64,000 nt of DNA, taken from assembly GCF_020404745.1 (NCBI RefSeq), contig NZ_JAIZAP010000021.1, positions 27,219 through 91,218 on the forward strand, read 5' to 3'. Both the position numbers and the translations under genes were made by a program. The DNA is from Aquibacillus saliphilus (lineage in GTDB: Bacteria; Bacillota; Bacilli; Bacillales; Amphibacillaceae). A model generated the notes under the pieces. The model searched no databases and was not told the origin of the DNA. It was given only the letters and a program-made list of their open reading frames with translations. This document shows positions 1 to 8,031 of the stretch, one piece after another (position 1 is the stretch's first letter; each line of letters starts with the position of its first letter).

Positions 1-695
1 CCAACAAAAACGTTATCAGGCTTGTCGTAAACTTCTTTTGGTCCTCCAACTTGCTGGATATAACCATCCTTCAAAACAACAAGTCTTGTAGCCATAGTCA
101 TTGCTTCAGTTTGGTCATGTGTAACATAAATGGTTGTTGTTTGAAGACGTTGGTGCAACTTTTGAATTTCAGCACGCATTGCAACACGCAATTTAGCGTC
201 AAGGTTAGAAAGCGGCTCATCCATTAAGAACACTTTAGCATCACGTACAATCGCACGTCCTAATGCCACACGCTGACGTTGACCACCAGATAGAGCTTTT
301 GGTTTACGGTCTAAATAAGCTTCAAGTCCAAGAATGCTTGCAGCGTTATTAACTCGTTGTTCAATCTCATCCTTTTTAAATTTACGTAGCTTTAGACCGA
401 ATGCCATATTGTCATATACATTCATATGTGGATACAAAGCATAGTTTTGGAAAACCATTGCGATATCACGGTCTTTAGGTGCAACTTCATTCATTAATGT
501 ATCGTTAATATATAATTCGCCACTTGTAATTTCCTCTAGTCCAGCAATCATACGAAGTGTGGTAGATTTACCACAACCTGATGGTCCAACAAAGACAACA
601 AATTCTTTATCTGCAATTTCCAGATTAAAATCAGTTACTGCTGGGTCTTCTTTGCCGTACACTTTATTAATATTTTTTAGCGATAACTCTGCCAT
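1..695 (-). CDS. msmX: Sugar ABC transporter ATP-binding subunit MsmX/UgpC type (3' end outside window)
   Basis: ATPase that energises carbohydrate ABC importers; in B. subtilis MsmX is shared by several sugar transporters. About 231 N-terminal residues are present; the C-terminal regulatory part lies beyond the window edge. Visible on the minus strand are [15 protein letters not shown] at the N-terminus, Walker [11 protein letters not shown]-loop [10 protein letters not shown], signature [14 protein letters not shown], Walker [15 protein letters not shown] and the H-loop [17 protein letters not shown] is typical of the MalK/UgpC/MsmX group. The ATG at 695 has AGGAGG 9 bases upstream. A CcpA-type cre-like sequence (715-728) lies just upstream, which would fit catabolite control. 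Next to a PucR-type regulator gene, as msmX is next to yxkF in B. subtilis. Confidence 0.9.
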   Translation of the reverse strand, partial: MAELSLKNINKVYGKEDPAVTDFNLEIADKEFVVFVGPSGCGKSTTLRMIAGLEEITSGELYINDTLMNEVAPKDRDIAMVFQNYALYPHMNVYDNMAFGLKLRKFKKDEIEQRVNNAASILGLEAYLDRKPKALSGGQRQRVALGRAIVRDAKVFLMDEPLSNLDAKLRVAMRAEIQKLHQRLQTTTIYVTHDQTEAMTMATRLVVLKDGYIQQVGGPKEVYDKPDNVFV

Positions 696-714
696 GTGAA
701 TTCCTCCTGTTTTT

Positions 715-728
715 TGAAAGCGTTTAAC
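715..728 (-). promoter_or_regulatory. Candidate cre (CcpA) site upstream of msmX
   Basis: TGAAAGCGTTTAAC matches the cre consensus TGWAANCGNTNWCA except in the last two bases. It lies 20-33 bases upstream of the msmX start codon, probably just downstream of a TTTACC-17-TAAACT promoter on the minus strand (about 766 to 738). CcpA control of msmX is known in B. subtilis; binding here is inferred. Confidence 0.4.
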
Positions 729-771
729 TTATAAACTAAGTTTACCTAACGAAGCCTAAAAGGTAAATGGC

Positions 772-810
772 AAGCGTGCACAAAATTGTACAACCGTTTT
801 GTGCACGCTT
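772..810. terminator. Hairpin between PucR-type gene and msmX
   Basis: Perfect 14-base arms AAGCGTGCACAAAA and TTTTGTGCACGCTT separated by 11 bases. It sits immediately downstream of the minus-strand regulator gene that ends at 819. There is no good U-run, so it may be a weak terminator or a processing or protein-binding site. Confidence 0.45.
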
Positions 811-818
811 ACATATAA

Positions 819-1715
819 TTAGATTTTTTGCTTTAACATAAGCGTGAGATAAACTGAAAGCGCGCCCTTAAATTGTTTGACATCAATACTTGATTTTTCT
901 ATAAACTTATCGACACGATATTGAAGGCTATTTCGGTGCATATAAAGCTTTTTAGCCGCAAGTGTAGCATTTGAATTGCATTCCAAAAATATCTGAACTG
1001 TTTTAAGTAGCTCTTCATCATTAGTTGCATCTTGTAAAATAGAAGTAACAATTAAAGGTATTGACTCTTCATCTAAAGGCTCTAGCAATAAATAGGGTAC
1101 AGATTCAATATAATCTACAACTGGACTTTTGCAATACTTATGTACGACACAAAAGCAGGATTTCGTCCATTTATATTGTTGTAAACAAGCGTCGATAACA
1201 TTGAAATACGGACTGATAAATAAGTTAACATTCATATAAAAGTCACTCATAAGAACTTCAATTATTTCATGGTATGAGATATCACTTTCATCACTTTTCA
1301 TGTTTTCTTCAATGATGACTCCTTGATGACTATTTTCCCAAATAATTGGAACTTTTGTAGAGAATAATCCGTGAATAGCCTCACGAAATGCAACACCATC
1401 AATAGTGTCGTCAGACAAAGAGAAATAGACAAATCGGTATATTTGTGGTTGATCATGAAACTGTTTGGCGTTGCCATTATTAAATAAAACATGTATCCAT
1501 TGTTCTTCACGTTTGGTTACAGGGGGTTGATTTGCGTGATAGGGTGTCAAAAAAGTTTCCAGTAATAAGCTTTCTTTTTTGGAAAGCTCTTTACAGGGAA
1601 AACCTACTAGTTTATTTTCAGGGGTTGTAAACCAAAAAAAATTGTCAGTATCAATCGAAACTTCTTCGTTAGCTTCAACTAACGAAGGAAATATTTCTTT
1701 TAACTTTTTAATCAT
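819..1715 (-). CDS. PucR/CdaR-family transcriptional regulator (YxkF-like)
   Basis: 298-residue protein with a C-terminal PucR-type helix-turn-helix (roughly residues 240-295: the FLECNSNATLAAKKLYMHRN stretch, then NSLQYRVDKF), the hallmark of the PucR/CdaR family. The N-terminal 200 residues have no recognisable sensor motif. An msmX neighbour of this type (YxkF) occurs in B. subtilis, so a role in sugar-related regulation is possible but not shown. Start ATG at 1715 follows AGAGGC. It reads in the same direction as msmX, with a hairpin between them at 772-810. The effector is unknown. Confidence 0.8.
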   Translation of the reverse strand: MIKKLKEIFPSLVEANEEVSIDTDNFFWFTTPENKLVGFPCKELSKKESLLLETFLTPYHANQPPVTKREEQWIHVLFNNGNAKQFHDQPQIYRFVYFSLSDDTIDGVAFREAIHGLFSTKVPIIWENSHQGVIIEENMKSDESDISYHEIIEVLMSDFYMNVNLFISPYFNVIDACLQQYKWTKSCFCVVHKYCKSPVVDYIESVPYLLLEPLDEESIPLIVTSILQDATNDEELLKTVQIFLECNSNATLAAKKLYMHRNSLQYRVDKFIEKSSIDVKQFKGALSVYLTLMLKQKI

Positions 1716-1864
1716 TAGTAATAGCCTCTTTCGTGTGATAGTCTAGCAAGATCGTCTTATTTAACTAATCTTACCAAGATGGGCAAGAACAAGAATAAAT
1801 ATATAGCAACCTTTTACTTCTTTCATTATAACAAACAAGTGAAAATTGAACATTTTTAAAATAT

Positions 1865-1901
1865 AAAAGTGCGCACATAAGTAATATATGTGCACACTTT
1901 T
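1865..1901 (-). terminator. Terminator-like hairpin after the 2080-2265 gene
   Basis: Arms AAAAGTGCGCACATA and TATGTGCACACTTTT (one mismatch) with a 7-base loop. On the minus strand the stem is followed by TATATTTTAAAA. It is the only structured element in the 364-base gap 1716-2079 apart from a repeat remnant at 1916-1990. Confidence 0.5.
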
Positions 1902-1915
1902 TAGTTGCTTAGTAA

Positions 1916-1990
1916 TTTATAAAATTGGTTTTGCCAATTAAGCTATGTCCAGATCGAGCACTTATCCCGGCTGAGGCTTTTCTTCTTGTC
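1916..1990. repeat. Degenerate copy of the intergenic GCGCC repeat
   Basis: AATTTATAAAATTGG followed by AAGCTATGTCCAGATCGAGC resembles the better-preserved copies at 5531-5610 and 44159-44237 (AAATTATAAAATGG ... CCACGTCCAGCTCCGGCGCC). The GC-rich core has diverged, so membership is tentative. Confidence 0.35.
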
Positions 1991-2079
1991 CAAGGGTGAG
2001 AACTATGGAACGTAATTTAGATTTATCTCCGAAGAAATAAATGTCTTTCTTATTTCAAAGGCGCCTTTCGCCTTATTCT

Positions 2080-2265
2080 TTAACTTTCTTCAGGAAAAGG
2101 TTCATTCTCCTCAGGTAAATCTCTTGCCTGCTCGATTTGCATTCGACCATGAATGGATTTGGTTGTCCCTCCAGCCATACCCTCGCTAATCATTCGATCA
2201 ACATCCAGTTCATGTTCTTTTCGATTTTGATAGTCATCGTTACTGTATTTAGTTTTCTTTTCCAT
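2080..2265 (-). CDS. Small conserved hydrophilic protein, unknown function
   Basis: 61 residues, strongly charged, with no membrane segment or cysteines. Central stretch VDRMISEGMAGGTTKSIHG, then QIEQARDLPEENE. GAGGAATAGTCG directly precedes the ATG at 2265, supporting translation. It has the look of the short Bacillaceae proteins often linked with sporulation, but I do not recognise the family and assign no function. An overlapping plus-strand frame (2137-2322) lacks a ribosome binding site and is not listed. Confidence 0.65.
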   Translation of the reverse strand: MEKKTKYSNDDYQNRKEHELDVDRMISEGMAGGTTKSIHGRMQIEQARDLPEENEPFPEES

Positions 2266-2409
2266 CGACTATTCCTCACTTTCGAAATACAATGTTTGTC
2301 CTGTTTGGATTTCTATCAATAGGATTTAACCGAAGATTTGTGAAATAAACTAGATTAATTCACCTGATTAGCTTTTCCACTAAAGCTGGTAAACATGCGA
2401 ATTCTTTTG

Positions 2410-3744
2410 TTAATCCTTGTTCATTTTTAAATTATGAAGATAAAAAGCATACATAAACGGATAAGATAAGATGTTAATCGCATCTTGATTGATTACTGGG
2501 TGGTTAAAAATACTGAAACCTGGCTTGGAGTTTGCTTCAAATAACCAAACCTTTCCTTCTTCGTCGATGCCAAAATCAAATCCTATTTCACCAATTAGAT
2601 GAGGCATATCCTTTTCAATCTGAGTACTTAAAAGAATAGCGGTGGTTGTCAGACGGTTGTAGATTCTTTTCGTTTGTACTTCAGAGAATAACTCGTTCAC
2701 TGTATGAATACTACCACCTCTTTGAACATGTGTAGTAAGACTCCCCTTACCGGCAAATTTTGCGCAAATTAAACTGACTTCCCAACTGTTTCGGTGATTT
2801 TTATTAGAGTGAACTCGGAAATCTATTGCACTGTTTCCTTTTTTCATCAGCGGTATTTCCTTCTGAGCAACATAACCTTTTAAACCATTAGGAAAGTGCT
2901 GGTCAAGAAAAGATTCTATTTTGGTATAACGATTGACTTGCGATTTATCTTTATAGTAATAGTGACATTCTATCTCTCCTGTTGCTATTTTTTTGCACCG
3001 TACAATTCCGGTTCCGCGGCTACCGTGTATTGGCTTAATATATAATGGATGTTTAGCTAATAGATTAATTATTTTTTGTTTAGAAGGATGAAGTGTGGTT
3101 TCAGGTAAAAGGTAGGAGCATTGGAGGTTTTTCATTAAATGCTCATAAATCTCCCATTTATTAAAGAAACCTTGATTAAATAAAGTTGAATTCATATTTA
3201 GCCATTTCTTTGCCTGAATGACTTCAGGATGATGTTCAATTTTTCTGTTGGGAAGACGATTATAAATAACAGTAGGAATCGTAAAGAAGTCTTGAGAGAA
3301 TTGTCCCTTGTCTAAATAATAGGCATAAATTTCCCTTCGTCGATAAGAAATATGTTGGTAACCAAAAAATATTGTTTTAAACCCAAGCTTTTCTCCAGCT
3401 TCACTTAATGACTTGAATATTTGTGTTCTTGGGCCTAAGACTTCTGAATCAGAATTAAATCCAGCTGTTAAAACACCAAGAGTCAATAATAATGTACATT
3501 GATTATCATTTATAGTTACAGCTAGAGTTTTATTTTTAGAAAGGTTTAGTTTAGATTTTAATTTTGACGAAATATATAATGTTTTATCATCTTTATGATG
3601 AGCAAGGCACTCAACGTTTGCTTGATGCGGACCATATCGTATATATTGGATGAAGTGAAACTTAGAAAAAAACTGATACGGGACAATCATTCTATTTTTA
3701 CTGCCTTGGTAAAATTTAATATCAAATGTGTAGGTAGTGATAAT
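2410..3744 (-). CDS. YheC/YheD-family ATP-grasp protein (spore coat associated), probable non-AUG start
   Basis: About 444 residues. The C-terminal two thirds is an ATP-grasp domain of the YheC/YheD type: KPIHGSRGTGIVR (glycine-rich ATP loop), FRVHSNKN and the metal-binding end GEIGFDFGIDEEGKVWLFEANSKPG. B. subtilis YheC and YheD are spore coat-associated; their substrate is unknown. It sits divergent to yheB, as expected for the yheABCD cluster. The start is odd. A strong AAGGAGGG (3749-3756) is followed only by ATT (3744-3742) and ATC (3741-3739); no ATG/GTG/TTG lies at usable distance. The in-frame TTG at 3798 and ATG at 3690 have no convincing ribosome binding site, and the ATG would remove a conserved-looking N-terminal strand. 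I chose ATT. Confidence 0.8.
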   Translation of the reverse strand: MITTYTFDIKFYQGSKNRMIVPYQFFSKFHFIQYIRYGPHQANVECLAHHKDDKTLYISSKLKSKLNLSKNKTLAVTINDNQCTLLLTLGVLTAGFNSDSEVLGPRTQIFKSLSEAGEKLGFKTIFFGYQHISYRRREIYAYYLDKGQFSQDFFTIPTVIYNRLPNRKIEHHPEVIQAKKWLNMNSTLFNQGFFNKWEIYEHLMKNLQCSYLLPETTLHPSKQKIINLLAKHPLYIKPIHGSRGTGIVRCKKIATGEIECHYYYKDKSQVNRYTKIESFLDQHFPNGLKGYVAQKEIPLMKKGNSAIDFRVHSNKNHRNSWEVSLICAKFAGKGSLTTHVQRGGSIHTVNELFSEVQTKRIYNRLTTTAILLSTQIEKDMPHLIGEIGFDFGIDEEGKVWLFEANSKPGFSIFNHPVINQDAINILSYPFMYAFYLHNLKMNKD

Positions 3745-3756
3745 GTGTCCCTCCTT
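3739..3756 (-). promoter_or_regulatory. Strong ribosome binding site followed by ATT/ATC only
   Basis: On the minus strand AAGGAGGGACACATTATC: a near-perfect Shine-Dalgarno with ATT and ATC as the only in-frame codons at 4-8 bases. It is the evidence for a non-AUG start of the ATP-grasp gene. Confidence 0.55.
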
Positions 3757-3854
3757 AAAAGATAGTATATGGGTAATATATATGATATAACTTATCAACT
3801 CATGACTAGCGCTTAAATGTATGTACCCTGAGATAAAAAGAGAGGTCGATTGAT

Positions 3855-4991
3855 GTGACAGGATTTTTCATCATTATTATGATGGTAGTTGTAGGAGCTA
3901 TAATTGGTGGTCTGACGAATTCCTTAGCAATTAAGATGCTATTTCGTCCATATCAGGCTAGATATATAGGGAATTGGAAGATTCCTTTAACACCAGGATT
4001 AATACCGAAACGAAGAGATGAGCTTGCGAGACAATTAGGAAAAACAGTTGTAGATCACCTGCTAACTCCTGAAGGATTAAAACAGAAGCTAAGACAAGCT
4101 GATTTCAAGCAACAAGTAACGGTTTGGGCACAGACAGAAGTAACCAGAATTATCGACAAAGACCTTAGTACTAAAGAAATGTTAGCTAAAATCGGTATCT
4201 ATTTAAATGAAGAACAGGTTAAATTAAAAATATCAGAAATAACAAAAAAACAATATCAGAAATTCATGCAGTCGAAACGTCCTATGACGCTAAGAGAAAT
4301 AATAAGCGAAGAATCGATAACTAAAGCGGACGAAGGAAAGGCCAAATTGTCAAGTTACCTTCAACAACAGTTGACGGATTATATTGACAGTGAAGATGCC
4401 AAAATGAAAATTGGGAAGTTAGTAGATGACTACCTAGAAGGAAAAGGTTTTTTGGGTAATATGATATCATCTTTCCTCGGAAATGAAGGATTAGCCGATC
4501 GAATCCAGCCAATTTTAGTTCAATATATACAATCGATTGAAGCAGAACAAGTGATTAATGAATTGTTAACTAAAGAACTCGATCATTTGTTAGACCAACC
4601 TGTCGGTGATATTGAAGCCAAGTTTGGTGCAGAGGCAATTGGTGATATTTTGGGAAGAGTTGTGTCAGTTGCTGTTCCTGTTGAAGAATGGTTAAACAAA
4701 TCTGCTAAACAATTATTCAACCCTTTTGAGGGACAGTTGCTATCTCATATCGTACCAACAATTGTAACCAAGCTAACTGATACGCTTGTAGAACGAGTAG
4801 ATATGATGATGGGGAAATTAGGATTAGAAGAGATTGTTGAAAAAGAAGTTGAATCCTTTCCGATTGAGAGAATAGAACAACTTGTTTTAAATATTTCTGG
4901 AAAAGAGTTTAAATTAATAACTTATTTAGGTGCTCTTTTAGGTGGTTTAATCGGTTTAATTCAAGGTATTATAGTGCTGTTCGTGGGATAA
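3855..4991 (+). CDS. yheB: YheB, DUF445-family membrane protein
   Basis: 378 residues. Hydrophobic N-terminal segment (about 3-25, MMVVVGAIIGGLTNSLAIKM) and C-terminal segment (about 355-377) flank a long helical region. The GGLTNSLAIKMLFRPY motif followed by PLTPGLIPKRRDELARQLG is characteristic of DUF445. The molecular function is unknown; the family is common in spore formers. GTG start at 3855, preceded by AGAGAGGTCG. It lies between the YheC/D-like gene and yheA, as in B. subtilis. Confidence 0.9.
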   Translation: MTGFFIIIMMVVVGAIIGGLTNSLAIKMLFRPYQARYIGNWKIPLTPGLIPKRRDELARQLGKTVVDHLLTPEGLKQKLRQADFKQQVTVWAQTEVTRIIDKDLSTKEMLAKIGIYLNEEQVKLKISEITKKQYQKFMQSKRPMTLREIISEESITKADEGKAKLSSYLQQQLTDYIDSEDAKMKIGKLVDDYLEGKGFLGNMISSFLGNEGLADRIQPILVQYIQSIEAEQVINELLTKELDHLLDQPVGDIEAKFGAEAIGDILGRVVSVAVPVEEWLNKSAKQLFNPFEGQLLSHIVPTIVTKLTDTLVERVDMMMGKLGLEEIVEKEVESFPIERIEQLVLNISGKEFKLITYLGALLGGLIGLIQGIIVLFVG

Positions 4992-5128
4992 ATCAAAAGA
5001 AAAACGAGTAAATTTCTCTTTTTTACATCCATGTAGTTGTAGCTTGCTATTGTATCAGTATACACAGCTTTTTTCGTTTGTTATAGTTGTAGAAGTGTAA
5101 GAGAAGCAATCACAAGGAGGACATTATA

Positions 5129-5482
5129 ATGGCAAATATTTATGATAGCGCATATGATCTTGAAAAAGCGATTAGAGAAAGTGATGAGTTCCAAGGACTT
5201 AAACAGGCTTATGAAACAGTAATGGCCGATGAATCCGCTAAAAACATGTTTGAAAACTTCCGTACAACTCAAATTAACTTGCAAGAAAAGCAAATGCAAG
5301 GGCAAGAAATTTCTGAAGAGGAAGTAGAACAAGCAAAACAAGTTGTTGAATTAGTACAACAACATCCTGACATTTCTAAGTTGATGGAAGAAGAGCAACG
5401 CCTAAATGTCCTAATTAACGATGTTAGCAAAATTATTACTAAACCATTAGAAGAATTATATGGTTCACCAGAAGAACAGTAA
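5129..5482 (+). CDS. yheA: YheA, YlbF/YmcA-family protein
   Basis: 117-residue, almost entirely helical acidic protein of the YlbF/YmcA superfamily (YAYDLEKAIRESDEF-like N-terminus; FENFRTTQINLQEKQMQGQ in the middle). The relatives YlbF and YmcA act with YaaT in RNase Y-dependent mRNA maturation; YheA itself is uncharacterised. AAGGAGG precedes the ATG. 137 bases separate it from yheB, and a strong terminator follows, so it may have its own promoter. Confidence 0.9.
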   Translation: MANIYDSAYDLEKAIRESDEFQGLKQAYETVMADESAKNMFENFRTTQINLQEKQMQGQEISEEEVEQAKQVVELVQQHPDISKLMEEEQRLNVLINDVSKIITKPLEELYGSPEEQ

Positions 5483-5492
5483 GTAAGTTAGA

Positions 5493-5526
5493 AACCTTGT
5501 CCGTAAGTTGGGACAAGGTTTTTTTT
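5493..5526 (+). terminator. Terminator after yheA
   Basis: AACCTTGTCC and GGACAAGGTT arms with an 8-base loop, followed by six T. Confidence 0.9.
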
Positions 5527-5530
5527 GTCA

Positions 5531-5610
5531 GGAAATTATAAAATGGACTGCTGTGGATAATTAATTACTAAGCTTTGCCACGTTCAGCTCCGGCGCCTAC
5601 GCTTTTGTTC
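5531..5610 (+). repeat. Intergenic GCGCC repeat, copy 1
   Basis: About 80 bases nearly identical to 44159-44237: GGAAATTATAAAATGGACTG, a TGTGGATAATTAATT block, then CAGCTCCGGCGCCTACGC and TTTTGTTC. It stands in the gap between yheA and yhaQ and has no ORF. Similar GC-rich extragenic elements are frequent in Bacillaceae genomes. Confidence 0.7.
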
Positions 5611-5695
5611 TTTGAGAAATGTCATTAATTATTCATTAAATTGAAACCTTATCTCGAGATAAACGTAAAACAGTAACGAAAGGGGTATGGGATCA

Positions 5696-6595
5696 ATGAC
5701 ATTAAAATTAAACGATGTGACAAAGCATTTTGGTAGATTTACAGCAGTTGATGGGTTATCTTTAGAAATCCCTGAACATCAAATTTTCGGGTTTTTAGGG
5801 GCAAATGGTGCTGGCAAGACAACTACTTTTAGGATGATCATAGGTTTGCTGGACGCAACAGATGGTAAAATTACATGGAACGGTGAAAATATTGATTATA
5901 GTAAAAGTAATTATATAGGTTATTTACCTGAAGAGCGTGGGTTATATCCTAAATTGAAAGTTAGAGACCAACTTGTTTACCTAGGTAGGTTACGAGGAAT
6001 GGCCAAAAACGACATCATTGTCGAATTAAAAGACTGGTTGGAACGATTTAAGGTTCCTGAGTATTTAGACAAAAGGATTGAAGAACTATCAAAAGGAAAT
6101 CAACAGAAAATTCAATTCATATCCGCAGTCATACATAAACCTAAGCTACTAATTTTGGATGAGCCATTCACTGGTTTGGACCCTGTCAACGTTGAAATGT
6201 TGAAGCAGGCAGTTGTTGATTTGAAAGAACAAGGAACATCTATTGTGTTTTCGTCTCATCGGATGGAGCATGTGGAAGAACTATGTGAACATTTGTGTAT
6301 AATGCAACAAGGTAAACCAGTTGTTCACGGTTCCTTAAAAGAAATTAAAAGGTCATTTGGTAAGAAAAACTTATTTGTGAACGCTGATTTTAATTTAGAA
6401 TACCTGAAAGACATTCCAGGGGTTGTAGGATTTAAAGGCTTACCGGATGGTTGTAAGTTACAAATTGAAAGTGAAGCAATATCACAGAAAGTTTTTGCAG
6501 CGATTCAAGATAAGGGATTTGTTAGAAGATTTGAATTAGAAGAGCCATCATTAAATGACATCTTTATTGAAAAAGCAGGTGAGTCTTATGAATAA
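5696..6595 (+). CDS. yhaQ: ABC transporter ATP-binding protein (YhaQ, NatA-like)
   Basis: 299-residue ATPase of the NatA/DrugE type: Walker A GANGAGKTT, signature ELSKGNQQKIQ, Walker B LLILDEPFTGLDP, H-loop SSHRMEHVEEL, then a C-terminal accessory domain. It pairs with the permease directly downstream, which overlaps by 8 bases. I chose the ATG at 5696, not 5687, because AAAGGGG is one base from the first and about 10 from the second. In B. subtilis yhaQP encodes a putative Na+ or drug exporter; the substrate here is unknown. Confidence 0.88.
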   Translation: MTLKLNDVTKHFGRFTAVDGLSLEIPEHQIFGFLGANGAGKTTTFRMIIGLLDATDGKITWNGENIDYSKSNYIGYLPEERGLYPKLKVRDQLVYLGRLRGMAKNDIIVELKDWLERFKVPEYLDKRIEELSKGNQQKIQFISAVIHKPKLLILDEPFTGLDPVNVEMLKQAVVDLKEQGTSIVFSSHRMEHVEELCEHLCIMQQGKPVVHGSLKEIKRSFGKKNLFVNADFNLEYLKDIPGVVGFKGLPDGCKLQIESEAISQKVFAAIQDKGFVRRFELEEPSLNDIFIEKAGESYE

Positions 6596-7859
6596 GTTTT
6601 TGATCGTTATGGCTCATACATACTGGAGCCGTTTTAAAACAAAATCCTTTCTAATCACTACTGCAATTGTTTTGGTTTTTATTGTTGCTTTGGCAAATAT
6701 TCAGTCAATTCTTGACTTATTTGGTGAAGAAGACGAACAAAAAAGAATTGCTGTTATTGATGATACAACAAACATTTTTGATCTTTTTTCACAACAAATG
6801 GAGAGCACGGATAGTAATATAGAGCTTGTTAACTTTCAAGGATCGTTAGAAATGGCGAAAAGTGAAGTAGTGGAGGAAGAATACCAAGGGTTACTTCATA
6901 TAACAGCTAATGATGAAGAACTTCCAGAGGCTACCTATCATTCCAATAAGGTAAATTCGTCAGAAGTGGGCTACCTGTTACAAAATAATTTGCAACAAAT
7001 AAAAGTTATGATAGCTACTAATAACGCTGGAATTGATGAATCGGTAATCCAAGATATATATTCTCCAGTAGTATTTGAGACTGTTATGATTGAAAATACA
7101 ACTGGATCTGGACAGATAGGAAAAACAGAAGAAGAATTAAGTAACGCACGCGGGTTAGTATATGTTATTTTATTTTTATTGTATTTTGCTGTAATTACTT
7201 ATGGAAATATGATTGCCATGGATATAGCGAATGAAAAGTCATCGAGAGTAATGGAAATATTGATTTCGAGTTCTTCACCAGTAAGTCAGATGTTTGCAAA
7301 AATAATAGGAATTGCACTATTAGGCCTCACACAATATGTATTATTTATTGGTGTGGGATATACAGTTATCAGTTTAAAGCAGGATGAAATGGTCGGAGGT
7401 ATCTTTGAGTACTTTGGTATTGCTGACATAGAAGCAACTACATTTATCTATGCAATTGTGTTCTTTTTATTAGGGTATTTATTATATGCAACGCTGTCTG
7501 CCATGCTTGGTTCATTGGTTAGTAGAATCGAAGATGTTCAGCAATTAATGATGCCAGTAATATTCTTAATTATGATTGCATTCTTTATTGCAATGTTTGG
7601 CTTAAATATGCCCGATTCTACGATGGTAACAATAACATCATTTATTCCTTTCTTTACACCAATGTTGATGTTTTTGCGAGTGGGTATGCTAGATGTCCCG
7701 TTTTGGGAAGTAGGGTTAAGCATTTTAATAATGATTATAACCATCGCAATCCTTGCACTTATTGGGGCAAGAGTCTATCGAGGCGGAGTACTAATGTACG
7801 GACGATCGACATCACTGAAGGATTTTAAGAAAGCATTACAACTATCTAAAAAAGATTAA
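6588..7859 (+). CDS. yhaP: ABC transporter permease (YhaP, NatB-like)
   Basis: 423-residue permease of the ABC-2/NatB family: one N-terminal membrane helix (about 20-40), a large extracytoplasmic domain (about 45-190), then five to six helices. MAMDIANEKSSRVMEILISSS-type sequence (IANEKSSRVMEIL) is the conserved ABC-2 motif. The ATG at 6588 overlaps the stop of yhaQ by 8 bases and follows CAGGTGAG. Substrate not deducible. Confidence 0.88.
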   Translation: MNKFLIVMAHTYWSRFKTKSFLITTAIVLVFIVALANIQSILDLFGEEDEQKRIAVIDDTTNIFDLFSQQMESTDSNIELVNFQGSLEMAKSEVVEEEYQGLLHITANDEELPEATYHSNKVNSSEVGYLLQNNLQQIKVMIATNNAGIDESVIQDIYSPVVFETVMIENTTGSGQIGKTEEELSNARGLVYVILFLLYFAVITYGNMIAMDIANEKSSRVMEILISSSSPVSQMFAKIIGIALLGLTQYVLFIGVGYTVISLKQDEMVGGIFEYFGIADIEATTFIYAIVFFLLGYLLYATLSAMLGSLVSRIEDVQQLMMPVIFLIMIAFFIAMFGLNMPDSTMVTITSFIPFFTPMLMFLRVGMLDVPFWEVGLSILIMIITIAILALIGARVYRGGVLMYGRSTSLKDFKKALQLSKKD

Positions 7860-7882
7860 TTTGTCTATTTTAAGTACATTTG

Positions 7883-7952
7883 AAAGGTCAATGATAATAA
7901 TTAAAGTTCCTTTTTGAAAGGGTAACTTTACATTATTTCATTGACCTTTTTT
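7883..7952 (+). terminator. Terminator after yhaP
   Basis: AAAGGTCAATGA pairs with TCATTGACCTTT, then T-run; the long loop contains a second small stem. Confidence 0.75.
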
Positions 7953-7965
7953 AAATTTTATAAAA

Positions 7966-7979
7966 CGAACGTGCATTCG
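7966..7979 (+). promoter_or_regulatory. LexA (SOS)-like box in front of yhaO
   Basis: CGAACGTGCATTCG matches the Gram-positive LexA/DinR consensus CGAACRNRYGTTYC at nearly all positions; the inner G of the right half-site is A. It overlaps a plausible promoter (TTCGTT at 7976-7981, 17 bases, TATAAA at 7999-8004). yhaONM of B. subtilis is reported in the LexA regulon, so SOS control of yhaON is the natural reading. Confidence 0.65.
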
Positions 7980-8031
7980 TTTTTTCTATCTGCTAAAATA
8001 TAAATAAATAGTTTTTATAGAGAGGAATAAA

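Noticed and set aside
2137..2322. 61-codon plus-strand frame
   Set aside because: Lies opposite the 2080-2265 gene, which has a good ribosome binding site; this frame has none.
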